DNA from: an uncultured Muribaculaceae bacterium
GTDB lineage: Bacteria > Bacteroidota > Bacteroidia > Bacteroidales > Muribaculaceae
Reading direction: 5' to 3'
Length of the DNA: 64,000 bases
Assembly: GCA_910587475.1 (NCBI GenBank)
Contig: CAJUMR010000013.1
Span: 8,045-72,044 of the forward strand
The notes beneath the pieces are model-generated. The model did no database searches. It was given only the letters and a program-made list of their open reading frames with translations, and was not told the origin of the DNA. Positions 60,063 to 64,000 of this stretch are shown here, piece by piece; within the stretch, counting starts at the first letter, position 1, and every line of letters starts with the position of its first letter. The position numbers and the translations under genes are program-made.

Positions 60063-60902
60063 TTAAACTTTTTTCACGCAGCCGACTCGCTTTTTTTGGC
60101 AGATTGTCAGCGAATGCGCGATTTTAGCAAATAGAAACACTCCGGCCATCGTTATCACTATTATTGCAGAGCAAGGCACATCGACGAATGTTCCTACAAA
60201 AAGCCCGGCCACGCAGCACACCAGCGATATGACGATCGAAGCAAGCAACATCGGTTTGAAGCGCTTGAGATAGATTTCGGCTGTCATCATAGGCAATGAA
60301 AGCATCGACATCAGCAGCATCACACCGACTAATCTGATTGTAAGCACTATGCACACAGCAGTCAGCACTGTCATCGTGTAGTTGATAAACTTCACCGGAA
60401 GATGGTTCACCGCCGCAAAATCGCGGTCAAACGCACAGATTACTATCTTGTCGTAATTCGTGGCGAAAAACACGCTAAGCACTACAGCATACACAGCAAA
60501 CGCAATTATATCAGATAGCGTTATCGTCAATATATTTCCAAAAAGAAACGAATTGAGTTCAGGCACATATCCGGGAGTCATAAACACAAATACCACTCCT
60601 ATCGCCATGCCGAGAGCCCACACTACTGCGATGACCGAGTCCTCTCTGAGTCTGAAGCGGCTCGACATCCACTCAACGCCCAGCGACGACACTATAGCAA
60701 ATACCCCGGCCATCACAACAGGGTTAATCCCTAAATAATATCCCAGTCCGAGACCTCCGAAACACGCATGGGTCACGCCTCCGGATATCGCCACAAGACG
60801 GCGAGTGATTATATAGGTTCCGATCATTGCCGCACAAACGGCGATCAACGCCACTGCAACGAGGGCGTATCTGAAAAAATCGTATTCGAGAAATTCAAGC
60901 AT
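60063..60902 (-). CDS. Metal ABC transporter permease, ZnuB/MntB type
   Basis: 279 residues with about eight membrane helices. Family marks are ISGGVTHACFGGLGLGYYLG near residue 40, PELNSFLFGNILTIT near 115 and RLVGVMLLMSMLSLPM near 195. It forms the membrane channel for import of Zn2+, Mn2+ or Fe2+. No ATPase or binding protein is adjacent in the window, so it must rely on components elsewhere. It overlaps the preceding 146-residue gene by 8 bp and is the last gene of an operon with malY and aroA. Confidence 0.9.
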   Translation of the reverse strand: MLEFLEYDFFRYALVAVALIAVCAAMIGTYIITRRLVAISGGVTHACFGGLGLGYYLGINPVVMAGVFAIVSSLGVEWMSSRFRLREDSVIAVVWALGMAIGVVFVFMTPGYVPELNSFLFGNILTITLSDIIAFAVYAVVLSVFFATNYDKIVICAFDRDFAAVNHLPVKFINYTMTVLTAVCIVLTIRLVGVMLLMSMLSLPMMTAEIYLKRFKPMLLASIVISLVCCVAGLFVGTFVDVPCSAIIVITMAGVFLFAKIAHSLTICQKKRVGCVKKV

Positions 60903-61335
60903 GGTTACGCGAGGCTCTGGCCTCTGATATCATCATTATCAATTCATCGCGCACTTCGGCCGGAAGTGCTATGCCCCTCAGTTGAATGCTCCGCGCCCAT
61001 CCGGCTATATCATCCGGCAAAAGCGTCAGAAGCACATCTCTGAACTGTTCAGTCTCAGAGTCTGAATAGCTATCGGGATCCCGGCCTGCATAGACATCGA
61101 GGTCCTCATCATCATAGTAGACTATTTTGTCCGAAACAGCTGCAAGCAATGAATCACGTTCACACACAGCATGCTGTCCGCAACACTCCACTTCTTCTTC
61201 AACCGCTTCGGCCAGTGGCTGCTCTTGCTGCGGCACATCATCACTTGCACTGTTGCCATCGGTCAGACGATGGTGGACATAGAGCACCAGACCGACAACA
61301 ACAATAGACAAAGCAATTATCAACGCTGCTGACAT
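60895..61335 (-). CDS. Single-pass membrane protein of unknown function
   Basis: 146 residues: one N-terminal helix (AALIIALSIVVVGLVLYV), an acidic Gln/Glu linker, then a conserved-looking block ECCGQHAVCERDSLLAAVSD and YYDDEDLDVYAG, and a helical C-terminus (TLLPDDIAGWARSIQLRG). The CCxxHxxC cluster could bind a metal, which would fit the next gene, a metal permease, but that is inference. I do not recognise a named family. Start 14 bp after aroA stop and 8-bp overlap with the permease. Confidence 0.72.
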   Translation of the reverse strand: MSAALIIALSIVVVGLVLYVHHRLTDGNSASDDVPQQEQPLAEAVEEEVECCGQHAVCERDSLLAAVSDKIVYYDDEDLDVYAGRDPDSYSDSETEQFRDVLLTLLPDDIAGWARSIQLRGIALPAEVRDELIMMISEARASRNHA

Positions 61336-61349
61336 AAATCTTCTCCTGC

Positions 61350-62582
61350 TTATTGAGCCTCCGAAGCGTCAGTCAGCGTGAATCCTGCCGATCTCAGCGC
61401 ATCCCAATAGCCGGGATAGGATTTGCCGACAACTTCAATATCCTTGATCACAATACCCGGGATAAACACCGCCAGCGGAGCAAAAGCCATAGCCATGCGA
61501 TGATCGCCATAAGTATCTATTTCAGGCATAGCCATCAACGGCATCCGTCGCCCGTCCCAGCTTATGACATTATCACCTTCAGTCTCGGCGAGACAGCCCA
61601 CTTTCAACAATTCGCGGCATAAAGCCTCGAGACGGTCAGTCTCCTTGATCCTGAGACTCGACACTCCGGTGAGCCTGAACGGCAGACCGACCGCACACGC
61701 CGTGACCGCCACCGCCTGAGCAAGATCCGGCGTGTCTGTCATGTCGAGATCTATGCGTGAAAACAGATCGGGCGTAGCCGACAGTTCAGCTCCGTCTTCG
61801 CCCCACTCCGTCACTACTCCGAGTCTCGGATAGATTTCAGCGAGCACACTGTCGCCCTGGATGCTATTGTCAGTCAAGCCGGGCAATGTCACCCAGCCGG
61901 CAGTTATCGCAGCAATTTCATACCAGAACGCCGCAGCGCTCCAGTCTCGTTCGACAGCAGCGCCACCTCCTGCATATGGCTGCGAAGCGACAGTGATGCT
62001 GTCGCGCTCTGTCTCGACTGCGATGCCGCGTTCGCGCATCATCGCTACCGTCATCTTTATATATGGAGCCGACACAGTGTCACCTTCCAGTTTCAATTTC
62101 AGCGGTAAAGCCATCGTCGGAGCCACCATCAGCACAGCCGACACGAACTGCGAACTGACAGTCGCGTCCATTTCGACTTCGCCGCCAGTCAGCCTCGTTC
62201 CTTCGATCTTCAGCGGAGGATAACCCTCGCGACCGACATACTCTATCCTGGCTCCAAGCCTACGCAATGCATCGACGAGCACACCGATCGGACGCTCACG
62301 CATACGCTCGCAGCCGTCAATAACAACCTTTTTGCCGGGAACAGCAGCATAATATGCCGTCAGGAAACGCATCGCAGTGCCTGCGGCGCCTACATTAATG
62401 TTTTCATCATCGCTGCCGAGCGCTCGCTCCATTGCAGCGGTATCGTCACAGTCGGCCACTTCTTCAGGCCTGTCAGCGCCTAAAGCCGCCATGATGAGGG
62501 CGCGGGCACTTATACTCTTGCTCAACGGCAGTGTCACCGTTGTTTCGAGAATTTCTTCCGGTGGAAATATTCTGTAATCCAT
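61350..62582 (-). CDS. aroA: 3-phosphoshikimate 1-carboxyvinyltransferase
   Basis: 410 residues, short-type Bacteroidetes EPSP synthase. It joins shikimate 3-phosphate and PEP in chorismate synthesis. Recognisable parts are LPLSKSISARALIMAAL (SKS phosphate-binding) near residue 20, GAAGTAMRFLTAY near 65, VSSQFVSAVLM near 140, IKETDRLEAL near 330 and DTYGDHRMAMAFAP near 365. The glycine of the AGTAMR motif is kept, but the usual proline after it is phenylalanine. It lies 28 bp after malY in the same direction. Confidence 0.95.
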   Translation of the reverse strand: MDYRIFPPEEILETTVTLPLSKSISARALIMAALGADRPEEVADCDDTAAMERALGSDDENINVGAAGTAMRFLTAYYAAVPGKKVVIDGCERMRERPIGVLVDALRRLGARIEYVGREGYPPLKIEGTRLTGGEVEMDATVSSQFVSAVLMVAPTMALPLKLKLEGDTVSAPYIKMTVAMMRERGIAVETERDSITVASQPYAGGGAAVERDWSAAAFWYEIAAITAGWVTLPGLTDNSIQGDSVLAEIYPRLGVVTEWGEDGAELSATPDLFSRIDLDMTDTPDLAQAVAVTACAVGLPFRLTGVSSLRIKETDRLEALCRELLKVGCLAETEGDNVISWDGRRMPLMAMPEIDTYGDHRMAMAFAPLAVFIPGIVIKDIEVVGKSYPGYWDALRSAGFTLTDASEAQ

Positions 62583-62610
62583 TTATCTAATTAAAAACTG
62601 ATCGGGCGGT

Positions 62611-63810
62611 CTAACTTTTGGACGCACACGGACACACAGCCTCTACAGCCACCCTTATATGCTCGAGTGCCTCGGCAAGCACCGAACGGGGACATCCTAT
62701 ATTAAGACGGGCAAAACCGGCGCCTTGCTGCCCGAACATCGTTCCGTCATTGACGGCGATATGAGCCTTGTCAAGCAGCATATCCATCAGTTCTTTCTGA
62801 CAAAGATGCAGCTCCCTGAAATCGACCCACACCAGGAACGACGCCTCGGGTCTGACGATTTTCACTCCGGGCACATTGCGCTCTACATAATCACACGCAA
62901 ACTCGAGATTGCCCTCAACATAGGCCAGCATCTCATCGAGCCATCGCTCGCCGTGGCGATAAGCCTCTTCCGCCCCCATTACAGAAATCATCATAGGTGC
63001 AGAAAACTCATTGACCTCAAGCCAATGGTAGAACTTCTTGCGCAGATCAGGATTCTTTATGATCATCCACGAACTCACAAGCCCGGGGATATTGAACGTC
63101 TTTGATGGCGCACCAAGCATAATGCCCACGGCGCGGGCATCGTCCGATGACTCTATAAACGGTATATGCCGGCGGCCATAGAGCATCAGATCGCCATGAA
63201 TCTCATCGCTGATCACCGTCACCCCGCCCTCGCGGCAGATCTTTGCAACTGCTGCGAGAGTGTCGCGATCCCACTGAAGACCGATAGGATTATGGGGGTT
63301 ACATAGTATCATAAGCTTCGGACGCTCAGCTGCGACAACCCTGGCAAGATGGACAAGATCCATCTTATAGTTCGTTCCGTCGAATATCAGCGGATTTTCA
63401 ACTACCTGACGGTTGTTGCCTTCGATCACCAGCCGGAACGGATGATAGACCGGCGGCTGTATCACAATCTTGTCGCCCGGTTGCGTGAAGTAATTGACAC
63501 AATAACCTATGCCCTTCACCACTCCGGGGATAAACGTCATATCCTCGCGGCCGACAGTCATGCCGTGGCGGTGAGCAAGCCATCCCGACACCGCATCCCA
63601 ATAGCTGTCGGGGCATGCATAATAACCAAGAATCGGATGATCGAAACGTCGACGCAGTCCGTTGACTATGTCGGGGCAGACCGCGAAATCAAGATCCGCG
63701 ATCCACAATGGTGAGACATCATGGCGTCCGAACATGCCGTCAAGCCACTCATATTTTATAGCCGATGTTCCGCGGCGGTCGATCACCTTATCGAAGTCGT
63801 ATTTGTTCAT
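62611..63810 (-). CDS. MalY/PatB family PLP-dependent C-S lyase or aminotransferase
   Basis: 399 residues. Fold-type I PLP enzyme. The PLP lysine is in GAPSKTFNIPGL near residue 235; NPHNPIGLQW and ISDEIHGDLMLYG are also conserved. MalY/PatB proteins act as cystathionine beta-lyases, and some regulate maltose genes. It begins MNKYDFDKVIDRRGTSAIKYE as usual for the family. First gene of the operon with aroA; its promoter (TTTG-N19-TAACTTTG) is back to back with that of tRNA-Arg. Confidence 0.93.
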   Translation of the reverse strand: MNKYDFDKVIDRRGTSAIKYEWLDGMFGRHDVSPLWIADLDFAVCPDIVNGLRRRFDHPILGYYACPDSYWDAVSGWLAHRHGMTVGREDMTFIPGVVKGIGYCVNYFTQPGDKIVIQPPVYHPFRLVIEGNNRQVVENPLIFDGTNYKMDLVHLARVVAAERPKLMILCNPHNPIGLQWDRDTLAAVAKICREGGVTVISDEIHGDLMLYGRRHIPFIESSDDARAVGIMLGAPSKTFNIPGLVSSWMIIKNPDLRKKFYHWLEVNEFSAPMMISVMGAEEAYRHGERWLDEMLAYVEGNLEFACDYVERNVPGVKIVRPEASFLVWVDFRELHLCQKELMDMLLDKAHIAVNDGTMFGQQGAGFARLNIGCPRSVLAEALEHIRVAVEAVCPCASKS

Positions 63811-63840
63811 GGGTTACTTATTTCAAATTTGCCATTAGCG

Positions 63841-63871
63841 CAAAGTTAAACAAATAAGGGCTAATATCAAA
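63841..63871 (-). promoter_or_regulatory. Promoter of the malY-aroA operon
   Basis: Minus strand: TTTG at 63871-63868, 19 bp, then TAACTTTG at 63848-63841, 30 bp before the ATG. Good consensus fit. Confidence 0.75.
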
Positions 63872-63872
63872 A

Positions 63873-63904
63873 TTTGCCCGATTCGAATTTATCTATTAAC
63901 TTTG
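63873..63904 (+). promoter_or_regulatory. Promoter of tRNA-Arg
   Basis: TTTG at 63873-63876, 20 bp, then TAACTTTG at 63897-63904, about 28 bp before the tRNA. Its -33 lies one base from the -33 of the malY promoter on the other strand. Confidence 0.7.
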
Positions 63905-63932
63905 CAGCCGTCAACTATGTTGTCTCCGACAT

Positions 63933-64000
63933 GCTCCGGTAGTTCAACGGATAGAATAGAAGTTTCCTAAACTTTTGATAGGAGTTCGATTCTCCTCCGG
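63933..64000 (+). tRNA. tRNA-Arg (anticodon CCT), 3' end cut by the window
   Basis: The acceptor 5' strand GCTCCGG starts at 63933. The anticodon stem GAAGT/ACTTT encloses loop TTCCTAA, giving anticodon CCT. The T-arm is AGGAG-TTCGATT-CTCCT, followed by CCGG where the window ends, so about three acceptor bases and the discriminator are missing. Confidence 0.9.

Noticed and set aside
1..64000. CRISPR arrays, transposases, integrases, toxin-antitoxin or restriction genes
   Set aside because: I looked for spaced repeats and defence or mobility domains in the translated proteins and found none.

Overview
The window is ordinary chromosomal DNA of a Bacteroidales bacterium; Muribaculaceae is my best guess. 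The signs are a fused SecDF, a Bacteroidetes-type GlmU-like protein, DUF4834, DUF2851, DUF349 and DUF3943 proteins, a FISUMP-type secreted protein, a 6-bladed beta-propeller lipoprotein, few Shine-Dalgarno sites, and many promoters of the Bacteroidetes form TTTG or TTG, about 19-21 bp, then TAnnTTTG. The family-level placement is inference. I see no rRNA, CRISPR array, insertion sequence, integrase or phage module.

Layout. 1-5.9 kb: two DUF3857-type exported proteins (one cut by the left edge), a FISUMP protein, rfbC, a GlmU-like sugar nucleotidyltransferase and a small membrane protein. 6-15 kb: a GH20 hexosaminidase lipoprotein, then a tightly packed minus-strand operon of POT peptide transporter, polyprenol-sugar synthase, dihydroorotase and Ca2+ P-type ATPase. 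15-21 kb: SufE with glutaminyl cyclase, TcdA behind a WcaJ-like priming transferase, and a DUF349 protein. 21-27 kb: an iron alcohol dehydrogenase, DUF2851, a WaaP-like kinase, and a galactofuranose module (glycosyltransferase, Glf, GT32). 27-32 kb: plus-strand phosphatidylethanolamine genes (psd, pssA), DUF4834, DUF2461, pfkA, a small membrane protein and a Ca2+/Na+ antiporter. 32-36.5 kb: an exported CbiK-type chelatase with a TonB receptor, then a PerR-like regulator with rubrerythrin. 36.5-40 kb: a DUF3943 protein and an AT-richer two-gene island (beta-propeller lipoprotein plus an unrecognised secreted protein) flanked by unusually many inverted repeats. 40-48 kb: C69 dipeptidase, an AddA-like helicase-nuclease starting at TTG, and SecDF. 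48-54 kb: tRNA-Pro(CGG), the ruvX-def-ettA operon, an orphan sensor kinase and a small DUF6582-like protein. 54-64 kb: pheT, yebC, DUF2007, a monooxygenase-fold lipoprotein, a VKOR-thioredoxin pair, a strongly structured independent non-coding RNA, and the malY-aroA-unknown-znuB operon, ending in a truncated tRNA-Arg(CCT).

Most genes are housekeeping or cell-envelope functions: sugar nucleotide and glycan assembly, phospholipid synthesis, protein export and oxidative folding. The observation most worth a second look is the roughly 250-nt RNA gene at 59.76-60.01 kb on the minus strand. It has its own promoter, a multi-part rod-like fold and a terminator, and it fits no protein-coding explanation; a 6S-type or other Bacteroidales-specific regulatory RNA is the leading hypothesis. 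Next are the paired dyads in front of the PerR-like gene and the inverted-repeat-rich island at 37.3-39.9 kb.
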